Shown here: positions 23,877 through 32,953 of the stretch, piece by piece
Numbering within the stretch: the first letter of the stretch is position 1
Layout: each line of letters begins with the position of its first letter
Assembly (NCBI RefSeq): GCF_004345245.1
Contig: NZ_SLUQ01000001.1
Span: forward strand, 620,001-684,000
Reading direction: 5' to 3'
Source of the DNA: Rhizobium sp. BK251
Lineage (GTDB): Bacteria > Pseudomonadota > Alphaproteobacteria > Rhizobiales > Rhizobiaceae
Length of the DNA: 64,000 nt
Notes under the pieces: model-generated
Database searches by the model: none
Told to the model about the DNA's origin: nothing
What the model saw: the letters and a program-made list of their open reading frames with translations, nothing else
Program-made: the position numbers and the translations under genes

Positions 23877-24848
23877 ATGAAGTCGCGTCCCGATTCAATG
23901 TCCCACGAGCATGTCTTTCTGGGCGACAGGCATGCGCGCAACGAGCGCCGAATCTGGCTCGTCGTCGCGTTGACGGCCGTCATGATGGTTGCCGAGATCG
24001 GCGCCGGCAGCATCTATGGCTCCATGGCCCTCGTCGCTGATGGCTGGCACATGTCGACCCATGCGAGCGCGCTTCTCGTTGCCGCCCTCGCTTATGTCTT
24101 TGCCCGCCGGCAGGCGCGCAATCCGCGCTTCACCTTCGGCACGGGAAAACTTGGCGATCTTGCCGGTTTCGCAAGCGCGATCATTCTAGCGCTGATCGCC
24201 ATTCTGGTGGCCGCCGAGAGCGCCTTCCGGCTCGCGCGACCGGTCTCGATCGATTTCTCGCAGGCGATCCTGGTCGCCGTCGTCGGCCTGGCCGTCAACC
24301 TCGTGAGCGCCTGGCTGCTGAAGGATGACCACCACCATCACCATGGCCATCACGACCATCATGACCACGACCACGATCACGGTCATCCCCACGACCACGC
24401 TTCGCCCGGGCAGAGGCATACCGACAACAATCTGCGCGCCGCCTATGTGCACGTCCTTGCCGATGCGCTGACCTCGGTGCTTGCGATTGCCGCGCTTGCG
24501 CTCGGCAGCCTCTACGGCTGGATCTGGCTCGATCCGCTCATGGGCATCGTCGGCGGGATCGTCATCGCGCGCTGGTCCTGGGGTTTGCTGAAGGCGACCG
24601 GCACGGTGCTGCTCGACGTCGTCCCGTCCGATGAGGAACTGCCGGAAGAGATCCGCGCCGCCATCGAGACCGGGACGGACCGGATCACGGATCTGCATGT
24701 GTGGCAGGTCGGCCCCGGCCATCACGCTGCAATCGTCGCCCTCGTCACGCCGGAGCCGCATGAGCCCGCCTTCTACAAGCAGAAGCTCAGCGCGCTGGTC
24801 GACCTCTCGCACGTTACCATCGAGGTAACGCCGCTGAGGGCCGCCTAG
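23877..24848 (+). CDS. dmeF: DmeF, cation-diffusion-facilitator exporter for Co/Ni
   Basis: A 323-residue CDF transporter with six helices and a C-terminal cytosolic domain. The metal-site motif in TM2 is SMALVADGWHMSTHASALL and in TM5 YVHVLADALTSVLAI. The TM4-TM5 loop (about residues 145-180) is extremely His/Asp-rich and likely gathers metal ions. CDF proteins swap metal for protons. The pairing with dmeR and the operator supports cobalt and nickel export. A long upstream frame (from 23670) overlaps dmeR and is not real; the ATG at 23877 has AAGGAG before it. Confidence 0.92.
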   Translation: MKSRPDSMSHEHVFLGDRHARNERRIWLVVALTAVMMVAEIGAGSIYGSMALVADGWHMSTHASALLVAALAYVFARRQARNPRFTFGTGKLGDLAGFASAIILALIAILVAAESAFRLARPVSIDFSQAILVAVVGLAVNLVSAWLLKDDHHHHHGHHDHHDHDHDHGHPHDHASPGQRHTDNNLRAAYVHVLADALTSVLAIAALALGSLYGWIWLDPLMGIVGGIVIARWSWGLLKATGTVLLDVVPSDEELPEEIRAAIETGTDRITDLHVWQVGPGHHAAIVALVTPEPHEPAFYKQKLSALVDLSHVTIEVTPLRAA

Positions 24849-24924
24849 CCGCGGTCGAAGCGGTCAGAGCCACGCCACAATCTGCCTCTAGCTCTTTTCT
24901 TTCGTGATTCTGCTGGAGGTAGAC

Positions 24925-25818
24925 ATGCGCTTTGCCTTTACCCGCCGCCGGCTTCTTGCCGGGTCGGCGCTGCTTCTGCCCTCGCTCGCGCTTGCGCCGA
25001 TGCCGGCCGCCGCGCAGCAGGCGGAGCGCGACGTGGATCAGCAGCTTGCCGAACTGGAGAAACGCACCGGCGGGCGCCTCGGCGTGTCCGTCTTCGACAC
25101 GGAAACCAACATCACGCTCGGCTACCGCGAAACCGAACGCTTCGCGATCTGCAGCACCTACAAGGCATTGGCCGCAGCCCTGATCCTCCAGAAGGTGGAC
25201 AAGGGCGAGGAATCGCTCGAGCGCCGCATCGTTTTCGACAAGGAGGCGCTCGTCACCTATTCCCCGATCACCGAGAAGCAGACCGGCGGTGAGGGCATGA
25301 CGCTTGCGGAAGTCTGCGAGGCAGCCGTCACGCTTTCCGACAACACCGCCGGCAATCTGCTGCTCGAAAGTCTCGACGGTCCGCAAGGCTTCACGAAGCG
25401 CCTGCGGACGATCGGCGACGCCTCGACCCGCCTCGATCGCACCGAGACGGCCCTTAACGAGGCGAAGAAGGACGATCCGCGCGACACGACGACGCCGGAC
25501 GCCATGCTCGATACCCTCGGCAATCTGGCGATCGGCACTGTTCTGTCCGAAGCCTCGCGCGAGCGTCTGACCGGCTGGCTGGTCTCCAACAGAACCGGCG
25601 ATGCCCGCCTGCGCGCCGGCATTCCGAAGGAGTGGAAGGTGGGCGACAAGACTGGAACGGGAAGGAACGGCGCTGCCGCCGATATCGCCGTCGTCTGGCC
25701 GCCGGGACGAGGCCCGATCCTGGTGACGACCTATGTCGCCGAGGCAACGGTGCCGATCGATCAGGTCAATCCGGTCTTTGCCGAAGTCGGCCGGATCGTT
25801 GCGGGAATGGTCGTGTAG
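24925..25818 (+). CDS. bla: Class A beta-lactamase, Tat-exported
   Basis: A 297-residue serine beta-lactamase. All class A motifs are intact: Ser77-Thr-Tyr-Lys80 (Ambler 70-73), Ser138-Asp139-Asn140 (SDN loop), Glu174 in ETALN (Ambler Glu166/Asn170), and Lys242-Thr-Gly. A cysteine directly before the catalytic Ser sits at the position of Ambler 69, but the partner at 238 found in carbapenemases is a glycine here. The signal peptide carries a twin arginine (TRRRLLAGSALLLP), suggesting Tat export. The start at 24925 has a good GGAGG. No AmpR-type regulator is adjacent. It probably hydrolyses penicillins or cephalosporins in the periplasm. Confidence 0.92.
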   Translation: MRFAFTRRRLLAGSALLLPSLALAPMPAAAQQAERDVDQQLAELEKRTGGRLGVSVFDTETNITLGYRETERFAICSTYKALAAALILQKVDKGEESLERRIVFDKEALVTYSPITEKQTGGEGMTLAEVCEAAVTLSDNTAGNLLLESLDGPQGFTKRLRTIGDASTRLDRTETALNEAKKDDPRDTTTPDAMLDTLGNLAIGTVLSEASRERLTGWLVSNRTGDARLRAGIPKEWKVGDKTGTGRNGAAADIAVVWPPGRGPILVTTYVAEATVPIDQVNPVFAEVGRIVAGMVV

Positions 25819-25913
25819 GCGAACCCGCCCGCCGGGGAAAGAATCGGAAATCAAGCGCTTGCGGCGGGAACGTGAATCTCCGCCGCATCGCGCTAAAGCG
25901 GTTTCGCAGCCTT

Positions 25914-26372
25914 CTAGACCGGCAAGGAATCGACGGGCGGCGTCTCGTCATCGCTCTTGCCGTCATTGCCGCCGAGCTGGCGCTTGATCTCTTCGGCGAT
26001 CTGCTTTTCGACGGCGGCGCGCTCTTCCGGCTGCATCGCCTGCAGCGACTCTTCCGTCAGCCCCATGCTTTCGAGGACCTGAGCGCGGATCTTTTCCGCG
26101 GGCGTCATCTTCGCCCACTTGGAGAATTCCTCGTACAGGGCGTCGTTGGCGTCCGTTGCCGGCTTGCCGCTGACCGTCGTCTCGTCTTCTGCCTGGGAAA
26201 GCCACATGGCGCTGGAGATCGAAGAGGGGATGCCGCTGCTTTGGAGCGAAGGGCCGCTCTGGCGCGCCACGCCGGCGGTGTCGTTGATCGATCCGCTCTG
26301 CCCGCGTCCGGATTGCTGGCCGAAACGGCCGGTGAGCCCGTAGTAGCTGGATATGCTGTCACCGATTTTCAT
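25914..26372 (-). CDS. Hypothetical protein with Gly/Ser-rich N-terminus and charged helical C-terminus
   Basis: A 152-residue soluble protein. Residues 1-65 are rich in Ser, Gly and Gln and look flexible. Residues ~80-135 are helical and carry a motif I have seen in unnamed proteobacterial proteins (MTPAEKIRAQVLESMGLTEE, then MQPEERAAVEKQIAEEIKRQ). No signal peptide or membrane segment. The ATG at 26372 follows GGGAGAAA. The function is unknown. Confidence 0.72.
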   Translation of the reverse strand: MKIGDSISSYYGLTGRFGQQSGRGQSGSINDTAGVARQSGPSLQSSGIPSSISSAMWLSQAEDETTVSGKPATDANDALYEEFSKWAKMTPAEKIRAQVLESMGLTEESLQAMQPEERAAVEKQIAEEIKRQLGGNDGKSDDETPPVDSLPV

Positions 26373-26560
26373 GATTTTCTCCCGTTATGGTGGCGGGAGA
26401 ATGCTCAGCGGAACCTGCGCGTGGCTTGCGCTTTCATGATTGTCACGATCGGAAAACGCTCCCGAAGAAATGGCGCGGGATGGACCTTGCCATCCACGCG
26501 CCACTGTGTCCCTGGCACGGTCCCGTGCCATGCGGCCCGGGCGCCGGCGACCGTTGCCGC

Positions 26561-28000
26561 TCAGCTTGCCTTCTGCACCGGCGGTATGCTCCATGTGCCG
26601 TCGAGCAGCGACGGATCGCTCTCGTTCGGCCAGTATAGTCGCATCATGAGGACGAACTTGCCCTTGGGGGCGGGAAGCCAGTTTGATTCCTTGTCCTTCC
26701 CGGGCGATTCGTTCTGGATCAGGAGGTCGACGGAGCCGTCGGCATTCGTCTTGAGATCCTGCCGTTCGCTGATGGAGTAGCGGTTGATCGGGTTGTCGAC
26801 GAAGAAATAGTGCTCGTCATACATGGTGAGCGACCAGAACCCGCCGACCGGCGGCAGCATGCCCTTGTCGAACTTGAGGACATATTTTTCGGAGCCATCA
26901 TAGGCTCGCTTGATCATCTCGCCCTCATATTGGGTGGAGACCGGGTAGACGGCGTCCTGCGGCCGGTTGGCGCCGAGGCCGATTGCGGTGACGAGCGCAC
27001 GCTGCAGGTAGTCTGTACCGTAGATGCCGGTCTTGGTGGTGAAGCCCCAGCCGTTGACGTCCTTCATGTCGCCGTCGCTGCGCTTGTAGTGCAGCATGAT
27101 GCGGTCGAATGCGACCTGCGGCACACGCTTCACGAACGAGGGGTCGAAGCGGCTCTTGTCGAAGGCGTTGCCCGGAACGATGCCGATGTCGGCGAACCGT
27201 TCGACCGTCGGCATGTCTGCCTGGCTGGGAGGATTGGTCTTGAGCAGTTCGCTGAGAAGCGTGAAATACTCGACCGCGTCCATGCGGTTCACCTGGTCGC
27301 GCACGGCGGTCTTGGTGTCGATTGCAGGATCCACCTTGCCCTTCGGCGGCTTCCATTCCTTCCCGTAGGCGCTCAGCGGCACGAGCTTGACCTCATCCTG
27401 TAGGGCGTGCACGGCCTTGTAGTCCTCCGGCGTGCCGGTGCAGTAGATGCGGCCGAGAAGCCAGACCATGCTCGTCGGCGACTTGTATTGGACCACGCCC
27501 TCCGGAAGCTCTCCCTCCCATCCGGGGCCGGTGATCGCATATTTCTGCGCGCCGGTTCCCGTCGTGCGCTTGCCGGGCACCTGGAACACGGTCGTCCAGC
27601 CGTCGAGGAACGGGAAGAGCGCATAGCGGTCGCCCATGGCCGGCAGGCTGACCACCCAGGGCTCTTCGCCGACGTCGAAGAATGCGGTCGTATAGAGCGT
27701 ATCGGCATTGGGAGCCGTCACGTCGCGGAACTTGGCGTTCGGATACTCGCGCAGTTTGATAAGCTGGCCCATCGGGGCCTTGGTGCCTACCGGCTCCACG
27801 ACGTTGGTAACGACGCGACGGGTCATCTCCATCGTCACGAGAGGGTATCCGTAGACATAGGCGTCGACGGCGAGTGCAAACTGATCGGTACCCTCGATCA
27901 GGTCGGCCGCCAACCTGTCGAAGGCGACTGCCTTCGAGCCGAGACCGCTCGCTGCAAGAATACTCAATCCGGCAATGGTAAAGTTACGACGAGAAACCAT
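26561..28000 (-). CDS. Exported DUF1254/DUF1214 protein
   Basis: A 479-residue protein with a Tat-like signal (VSRRNFTIAGLSILAASGLG). The DUF1254 domain fills about residues 50-190 (VDAYVYGYPLVTMEMTRRV, then NADTLYTTAFFDV) and DUF1214 about 330-460 (GGFWSLTMYDEHYFFVDNPI, YSISERQDLK). Proteins of this pair are widespread and uncharacterised; a role in cell-envelope or lipid biology has been suggested for some, which I cannot confirm. The start at 28000 (AGGGGA upstream) gives the twin-arginine start; the frame extends 9 residues more. It stands alone. Confidence 0.84.
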   Translation of the reverse strand: MVSRRNFTIAGLSILAASGLGSKAVAFDRLAADLIEGTDQFALAVDAYVYGYPLVTMEMTRRVVTNVVEPVGTKAPMGQLIKLREYPNAKFRDVTAPNADTLYTTAFFDVGEEPWVVSLPAMGDRYALFPFLDGWTTVFQVPGKRTTGTGAQKYAITGPGWEGELPEGVVQYKSPTSMVWLLGRIYCTGTPEDYKAVHALQDEVKLVPLSAYGKEWKPPKGKVDPAIDTKTAVRDQVNRMDAVEYFTLLSELLKTNPPSQADMPTVERFADIGIVPGNAFDKSRFDPSFVKRVPQVAFDRIMLHYKRSDGDMKDVNGWGFTTKTGIYGTDYLQRALVTAIGLGANRPQDAVYPVSTQYEGEMIKRAYDGSEKYVLKFDKGMLPPVGGFWSLTMYDEHYFFVDNPINRYSISERQDLKTNADGSVDLLIQNESPGKDKESNWLPAPKGKFVLMMRLYWPNESDPSLLDGTWSIPPVQKAS

Positions 28001-28260
28001 ACATATCCCCTGAACGATGGCCGTCATGGTGCGCTTGGCACCGACGACGGTTGAAGGTTTTCAATGCCAGGGCAACGTCCCAGCGACTGCCCGCGCGGGA
28101 AGATAGCACGAAGATATAATTAAGAAATCACTAATTTAGGAGTAATTCGCGCGGTGCGCGAGATTCCCTCCGGCGGCTCCGGCGCACCGGGAAATGTCAC
28201 CGTTTGCGCTGCGCTGCCGCTTGAGCAACGTCGCCCGATGCAGGCTCCTTGCGCCGCAGG

Positions 28261-29766
28261 CTACGTGCCGCAGAAGGTCTGCAGCACCCGCTCGCTCGGC
28301 TGTGGCGGATCGGCATAGGGGGCGTATGCCGGCTGGTCTTCGTAGGGTTTCGAAAGCACGGCGAGCAGGGCCGCGAACAGGGAGAAATCCGCGTCCTCGA
28401 CGGCGGCGGTGATCGCCTGCTCGATACGGTGGTTGCGCGGGATGAAGGCCGGATTGACCCGGCGCATCGCGTCGGCCCGCTCCTGCGGCGACCGGTCCTC
28501 GCGGGTGAGCCGGGCGCGCCAGTCGGCAAGCCATGCGGCAGGGGCTTCCGGGTTCTCGAAGCTCGCGGCGAAAGCGCCTTCGAGGCCGTCGTCTCCGGCA
28601 AGATCGGAAAGCCGCCGGAAGGTGAGCGTGAAATCCGCCTTGCCCTCCTGCATCAGCGCCAGCAGGGATTGGACGAGGGCAAGGTCGCCTCCCTCTTCCG
28701 TCGCCAGTCCGATCTTGGCGCGCATGCCGGCAAGCCAATGCCCCTGGAAGCGTTCGCCATAGCCGGTGATCACCGTATTCGCCAACTCCACTGCCTTCTC
28801 GCTGTCGGCATCGATCAGCGGCAGCAATGTCTCGCCGAGCCGCGCGAGGTTCCATTGGCCGATGCCGGGCTGGTTGGCATAGGCATAGCGGCCGTGCTGG
28901 TCGATGGAGCTGAAGACCGTGCCGGGGTCGTAGGTATCCATGAAGGCACACGGGCCGAAGTCGATCGTCTCGCCGGAGATCGTCATGTTGTCGGTGTTCA
29001 TCACGCCGTGGATGAATCCGACATGCAGCCATCGGGCGATCAGGGCCGCCTGCCGCTCGCAAATTGCCTCATAGAGCGCGAGATAGGGGTTCCCGGCGTC
29101 CTTCAATTCCGGATAGTGCCGGTCGATCACATAGTCGGCCAGTTGGCGAACCGCGTCTGCGTCGCCGCGGGCCGTGAAGTACTGGAAGGTCCCGACGCGG
29201 ATATGGCTTGCCGCAACACGCGCGAAAACGGCACCTGGCAGGACATCCTCGCGATAAACAGGCAGTCCCGTGGTCACGGCCGCAAGCGCCCGTGTCGTCG
29301 GAATGCCGAGCGCTTGCATCGCCTCGCTGACGATATATTCGCGCAGCACCGGCCCGAGAGCCGCCCGGCCGTCGCCTCGGCGCGAGAAGGGTGTCTGCCC
29401 CGCGCCCTTGAGCTGGATATCGCGCCGGCGTCCGTGGCTGTCGATCACTTCGCCAAGAAGGATAGCCCTGCCGTCACCGAGCGTCGGCACGAAACTGCCG
29501 AACTGATGGCCCGCATAGGCCATCGCCAGCGGCTCCGCACCCTCGGGCACGAGGTTCCCCGAAAAGATGGCAGCGCCGTCGCGCCGGAGTGTCTCGACAT
29601 CGAGGCCCAGCTCTTCCGCAAGCGGTTCGTTCAGCTTGATGAGCCAGGGCTCGCTGGCGGTCGAGGGCGTCTGCGGCGCATGGAACTGCTGCGGCAACCG
29701 CGCATAGCTGTTGTCGAAGGCAAAGGGTGCAGCAGGCCGCGACTTGTCTTGAGAAACCGATGTCAT
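28261..29766 (-). CDS. selO: SelO protein adenylyltransferase (YdiU/UPF0061)
   Basis: A 501-residue pseudokinase-fold enzyme that transfers AMP from ATP to proteins. Visible motifs are GHQFGSFVPTLGDGRAILLG near residue 90, the metal/nucleotide segment GFIHGVMNTDNMTISGETID, then FGPCAFMD (the swapped kinase D/N and DFG regions), and the C-terminal FCGT, where some eukaryotic homologues have selenocysteine. The length is normal. Bacterial SelO has been linked to redox homeostasis. The ATG at 29766 has a close GAGG. Confidence 0.9.
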   Translation of the reverse strand: MTSVSQDKSRPAAPFAFDNSYARLPQQFHAPQTPSTASEPWLIKLNEPLAEELGLDVETLRRDGAAIFSGNLVPEGAEPLAMAYAGHQFGSFVPTLGDGRAILLGEVIDSHGRRRDIQLKGAGQTPFSRRGDGRAALGPVLREYIVSEAMQALGIPTTRALAAVTTGLPVYREDVLPGAVFARVAASHIRVGTFQYFTARGDADAVRQLADYVIDRHYPELKDAGNPYLALYEAICERQAALIARWLHVGFIHGVMNTDNMTISGETIDFGPCAFMDTYDPGTVFSSIDQHGRYAYANQPGIGQWNLARLGETLLPLIDADSEKAVELANTVITGYGERFQGHWLAGMRAKIGLATEEGGDLALVQSLLALMQEGKADFTLTFRRLSDLAGDDGLEGAFAASFENPEAPAAWLADWRARLTREDRSPQERADAMRRVNPAFIPRNHRIEQAITAAVEDADFSLFAALLAVLSKPYEDQPAYAPYADPPQPSERVLQTFCGT

Positions 29767-30053
29767 TCCTCATAGGTAGGGCGGCCCGTCTCGTGGCGCA
29801 AGCAGCTTGCCGAAGCCCGGCTTTTTAAAGGATCGCGATCAGCATGACGCTAGGTGAGGCATCTCTCGAGATTTTGTGCAGTGCAAACATAACGTTAGGT
29901 ATTCGGATTGCTCAGGTCAGCCGTGCCATAAAAGCATAACGCCGACGTCACGGCAGGCGTATAAAGAAAAGACCTCCACTATGGCGTTAGCCATTCAGAA
30001 TTGCGGCCGGGTCCCCTGCGCCCGGCCGTTCCATTGTCGAGCGATCCCTGTCG

Positions 30054-31505
30054 ATGTCGGATCAGATCTATCAGGCGGCCCAGGTCCGGCGCGCCGCTCC
30101 CAATTTTCGCGTGATCGCGATGATTGTTGCTAGCGCCATGTTCATGGAGCAGCTGGACGCAACCGTGCTTGCGACGGCGCTGCCCACGATGGCCCGGGAC
30201 TTCGGCGTCAACGCCCCGTCGATGTCGATCGCGCTCACGTCCTACCTGCTCAGCCTTGCGATCTTCATTCCGGCAAGCGGCCTTGTGGCCGACCGCTTCG
30301 GCTCGCGCACCGTCTTCCGCTCGGCGATCCTCGTCTTCCTGGCGGGCTCGGTCTTCTGTGCGCTTTCACCCAACCTTCTCTGTCTGGTGCTGTCGCGCCT
30401 CCTGCAGGGCATGGGTGGGGCGATGATGATGCCGGTGGGCCGCCTCGTGCTCCTGCGCAGCGTCGCCCGCAAGGACATGGTCAATGCGATGTCGTGGCTG
30501 CTGGTGCCGGCGCTCGTCGGTCCGATCCTCGGTCCGCCCGTCGGCGGCTTCATCGTGACCTACCTCGACTGGCGCTGGATCTTCTACATCAACGTGCCCA
30601 TCGGCATCATCGGCTTCATCCTCGTCTCGATCTTCATCGAGAACATCAAGGGCAAGGCGAGCGGCCCCTTCGATACGGTGGGCTTCGTCCTGTCCGGCAT
30701 CTCGCTAGGCTCGCTGCTCTTCGGCTTCGAGATGTCGAGCCGCGAGGGCGAGGGCTCCTTTGCGATCATGCTCATTGCCGTCGGCCTGCTCTTCGGCATC
30801 GCCTACCTGCGCCACGCCCGCCATCATCCGTCGCCGATCATGGACTTCTCGCTGATGAAGGTTCCGAGCTTCGGCACGTCTGTCATCGCAGGTTCGCTGA
30901 CGCGCATCACCCAGGGCGCACAGCCCTTCCTGCTGCCGCTTCTCTTCCAGCTCGGCTTCGGGCTTTCGGCCGCGAAGGCGGGCCAGCTGGTGATCGGCGT
31001 GGCACTCGGATCCATGGCGATGAAGGCATTCGCGCCGCGCATCCTGCGCCGCTTCGGCTTCCGCACGAGCCTGCTCGTCAACGGCATCATCGCGACCTTC
31101 GGCTATGTGCTGTGCGCCGCCTTCCGGCCGGACTGGCCGCTGGCGCTTATCTTCGTGATCCTCATGCTCTGCGGCTTCTTCATGTCGTTCCAGTTCACCG
31201 CCTACAACACGGTGGCCTACGACAAGATCGATCCCGCCCGCATGAGCTCGGCGACGAGCTTCTATACGACCTTCCAGCAGTTGACGCTTTCGCTCGGCAT
31301 CTGCGTCGGGGCGTTGGCGCTGCATGGCTCAATGCTATTGGAAGGCAATACGACGCCGCAGCTCGGTGATTTCTCGGTCGCCTTCCTCGTCGTTACCGCC
31401 ATCTCGATCATGGCGACCATCTGGAACGCCAGCTTTTCGCGCACGGCCGGTTCCGACATCAGCGGCCACAAGGAAGCCGGTGCGCCACGCAAGGAAGCGG
31501 CCTAG
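30054..31505 (+). CDS. MFS exporter, DHA2 (14-TM) family
   Basis: A 483-residue drug:proton antiporter-type protein. Motif D1 is at TM1 (MEQLDATVLATALPTMARDF) and motif A after TM2 (GLVADRFGSRTVFRSAIL). Motif C is in TM5 (LVPALVGPILGPPVGGFI). This places it among EmrB/QacA-like exporters. The TM count of about 14 fits. There is no EmrA-like membrane-fusion gene next to it, so it may work alone at the inner membrane. The ribosome site before 30054 is weak. It is convergent with the small gene at 31547. Confidence 0.87.
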   Translation: MSDQIYQAAQVRRAAPNFRVIAMIVASAMFMEQLDATVLATALPTMARDFGVNAPSMSIALTSYLLSLAIFIPASGLVADRFGSRTVFRSAILVFLAGSVFCALSPNLLCLVLSRLLQGMGGAMMMPVGRLVLLRSVARKDMVNAMSWLLVPALVGPILGPPVGGFIVTYLDWRWIFYINVPIGIIGFILVSIFIENIKGKASGPFDTVGFVLSGISLGSLLFGFEMSSREGEGSFAIMLIAVGLLFGIAYLRHARHHPSPIMDFSLMKVPSFGTSVIAGSLTRITQGAQPFLLPLLFQLGFGLSAAKAGQLVIGVALGSMAMKAFAPRILRRFGFRTSLLVNGIIATFGYVLCAAFRPDWPLALIFVILMLCGFFMSFQFTAYNTVAYDKIDPARMSSATSFYTTFQQLTLSLGICVGALALHGSMLLEGNTTPQLGDFSVAFLVVTAISIMATIWNASFSRTAGSDISGHKEAGAPRKEAA

Positions 31506-31516
31506 GCTAGAATGGC

Positions 31517-31540
31517 TTCGGGCCGGTTTCCCGGCCCGAA
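31517..31540. terminator. Hairpin between convergent genes
   Basis: Perfect 10-bp stem TTCGGGCCGG / CCGGCCCGAA with a 4-nt loop, 12 bp after the MFS stop and 6 bp before the end of the opposite gene. No T-run on either side. Confidence 0.6.
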
Positions 31541-31546
31541 CCTGGT

Positions 31547-31753
31547 TCAGAATCTGTAGTTCGGGACCTCTTCCCGATATCTGGGCCGGCGATAGCCGAT
31601 GCCCCACTCCAGATGATCGTTCAGGCCTTCGATTGGAAGAAGGTCGAAATCGGTAAGCCCACTTTCGTCCTCCCTGAGCTTGCGCCCGAAGGCTTTGCGT
31701 ATGTACGCCAGAAGGTTCCGCCTTCTCGCGCGTCCTTCCTCGATCCGTGTCAT
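31547..31753 (-). CDS. Small basic protein downstream of the homocysteine methyltransferase gene
   Basis: A 68-residue Arg/Glu-rich protein (RIEEGRARRRNLLAYIRKAF, then GRKLREDESGLTDFDLLPIE) with a Tyr/Arg-rich tail (GYRRPRYREEVPNYRF). It begins 32 bp after the end of the methyltransferase gene on the same strand, so co-transcription is likely. The ATG at 31753 has AGGATAGGA upstream. The family is unknown to me; the N-terminal half could be amphipathic helix. Confidence 0.55.
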   Translation of the reverse strand: MTRIEEGRARRRNLLAYIRKAFGRKLREDESGLTDFDLLPIEGLNDHLEWGIGYRRPRYREEVPNYRF

Positions 31754-31785
31754 CGTCGTGTTCCTATCCTGATAATCCCGATGGC

Positions 31786-32739
31786 TCAGGCGGCACTCTG
31801 TGTCGGCAGGCAGGCTTCGCAGATCGCCGCGATGTGGCGATGATCCGTTCCGCAGCAGCCACCGAGCACGCGTACCTGAGGCATCTGGCGGGTCAGCGCC
31901 CTGTAGCGCAGCCCGAGATCGACGGGGTCGCCGGCGTCCAGCGTCTCGCTGTTGTCGAGTTCCTGATGGCTCATCATCGAGGCATTGGCCTTGAGGCCGG
32001 CAATCCGCTTGATCCATCCGCTGTTGTGGTCGAACGCGCCTTCGAAGTGGCTCGGGTGCGCGCAGTTGACGATGTAGTAGGCGGGATAGCCTCCCGTCGC
32101 CGCATCGACGCCTTCGATTGCCTCCTGGATACTCCGACCGGTGACGATCTTGCCATCCGTCTCGACCGTGAACGCGATGGCGGTCGGCATTCCGAGCCGC
32201 TGCGCCGCGCGGGCGATCCCGATTGCCTCGTCGATGTTGGTCAGCGTGTAGGCCGCGACCATGTCGGCAGCCGTGCCCGCGAAGGTGGCGATCTGCGGGG
32301 CGTGATAGTCTTCCGCCTCCCAGGCATCCATGCTGCCGGCCTTGTAGCCGTCGCCGCGCGGTCCGATTGCGCCGCCGATGACGATCGGTCGTCCTGGCTG
32401 CTCGTATTCCTCGCGCAACTCGGCCACGACATCCACGGCCTCCTCGTTTGCCGCCTTCAGCGCCTGCGGGCTGTATCCGAGCTTTTCGCCCCAGTCCGGA
32501 TTTGCGCGCCAGGTCGCCGTGTCGAGCACGAAGCCCGTGCCATGCCGGCGGGCGACATTCAGGTAGTCGCGATAGTAGTTCTTGATCTGCTCGCGCCCTT
32601 CCTGCGTCGCAAGAAGCACGAACGAAGCGAAATGCGGCAATTCCAGTCCGTGATGGAAGATGAGCGTCGTTTCCATCCCGCCGTCGCTCAGAAAGGTCCC
32701 GCCATTCAGCTGCGGCAGATTGTGTCTGTACTTGAGCAT
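31786..32739 (-). CDS. Homocysteine S-methyltransferase family protein
   Basis: A 317-residue TIM-barrel enzyme. The zinc cysteines are the Cys of IVNCAHP near residue 223 and the Cys pair of VLGGCCGTDHRHIAA near residue 300, the arrangement used by MmuM, BHMT and MetH to activate homocysteine. The opening LSDGGMETTLIFHHG is typical. It should make methionine from homocysteine with a small methyl donor such as S-methylmethionine or a betaine. I chose the ATG at 32739 (GGAG upstream); the frame extends 13 residues further. It is divergent from a TetR regulator that may control it. Confidence 0.87.
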   Translation of the reverse strand: MLKYRHNLPQLNGGTFLSDGGMETTLIFHHGLELPHFASFVLLATQEGREQIKNYYRDYLNVARRHGTGFVLDTATWRANPDWGEKLGYSPQALKAANEEAVDVVAELREEYEQPGRPIVIGGAIGPRGDGYKAGSMDAWEAEDYHAPQIATFAGTAADMVAAYTLTNIDEAIGIARAAQRLGMPTAIAFTVETDGKIVTGRSIQEAIEGVDAATGGYPAYYIVNCAHPSHFEGAFDHNSGWIKRIAGLKANASMMSHQELDNSETLDAGDPVDLGLRYRALTRQMPQVRVLGGCCGTDHRHIAAICEACLPTQSAA

Positions 32740-32928
32740 TCTGGTCTCCACCCTTTTGATGCGGTCCGCATCTCCCAATCGATGCGGCGCAGGTGGATTT
32801 TTGACGCATTCGCGCCTTCTAATATAGGTGGTTTGCGGTATACTTGGCTGAAAGTGAGCTTTTTCCTTTTAAATCAGTCAGTTGTCTGGGCTTGCGGATA
32901 AGACGGGCGTTCCAGGCGGCTCCGAAAA

Positions 32929-32945
32929 CTGTACTGCCGGTACAG
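32929..32945 (+). promoter_or_regulatory. TetR-type operator
   Basis: CTGTACTGCCGGTACAG has perfect 6-bp arms around a 5-nt centre and ends 8 bp before the tetR start codon, overlapping its ribosome site. It lies in the gap shared with the divergent methyltransferase gene. Confidence 0.65.
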
Positions 32946-32953
32946 GAGGGACA

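Noticed and set aside
26513..26530. TGGCACGG / CCGTGCCA hairpin as a terminator of the DUF1254 gene
   Set aside because: Two-base loop and no T-run on either strand.
28249..29775. Plus-strand frame of 508 codons across selO
   Set aside because: Antisense of selO, which has clear motifs and a proper start. GC-rich genes often leave such frames open.
31747..32901. Plus-strand frame of 384 codons across the homocysteine methyltransferase
   Set aside because: Antisense shadow without motifs.
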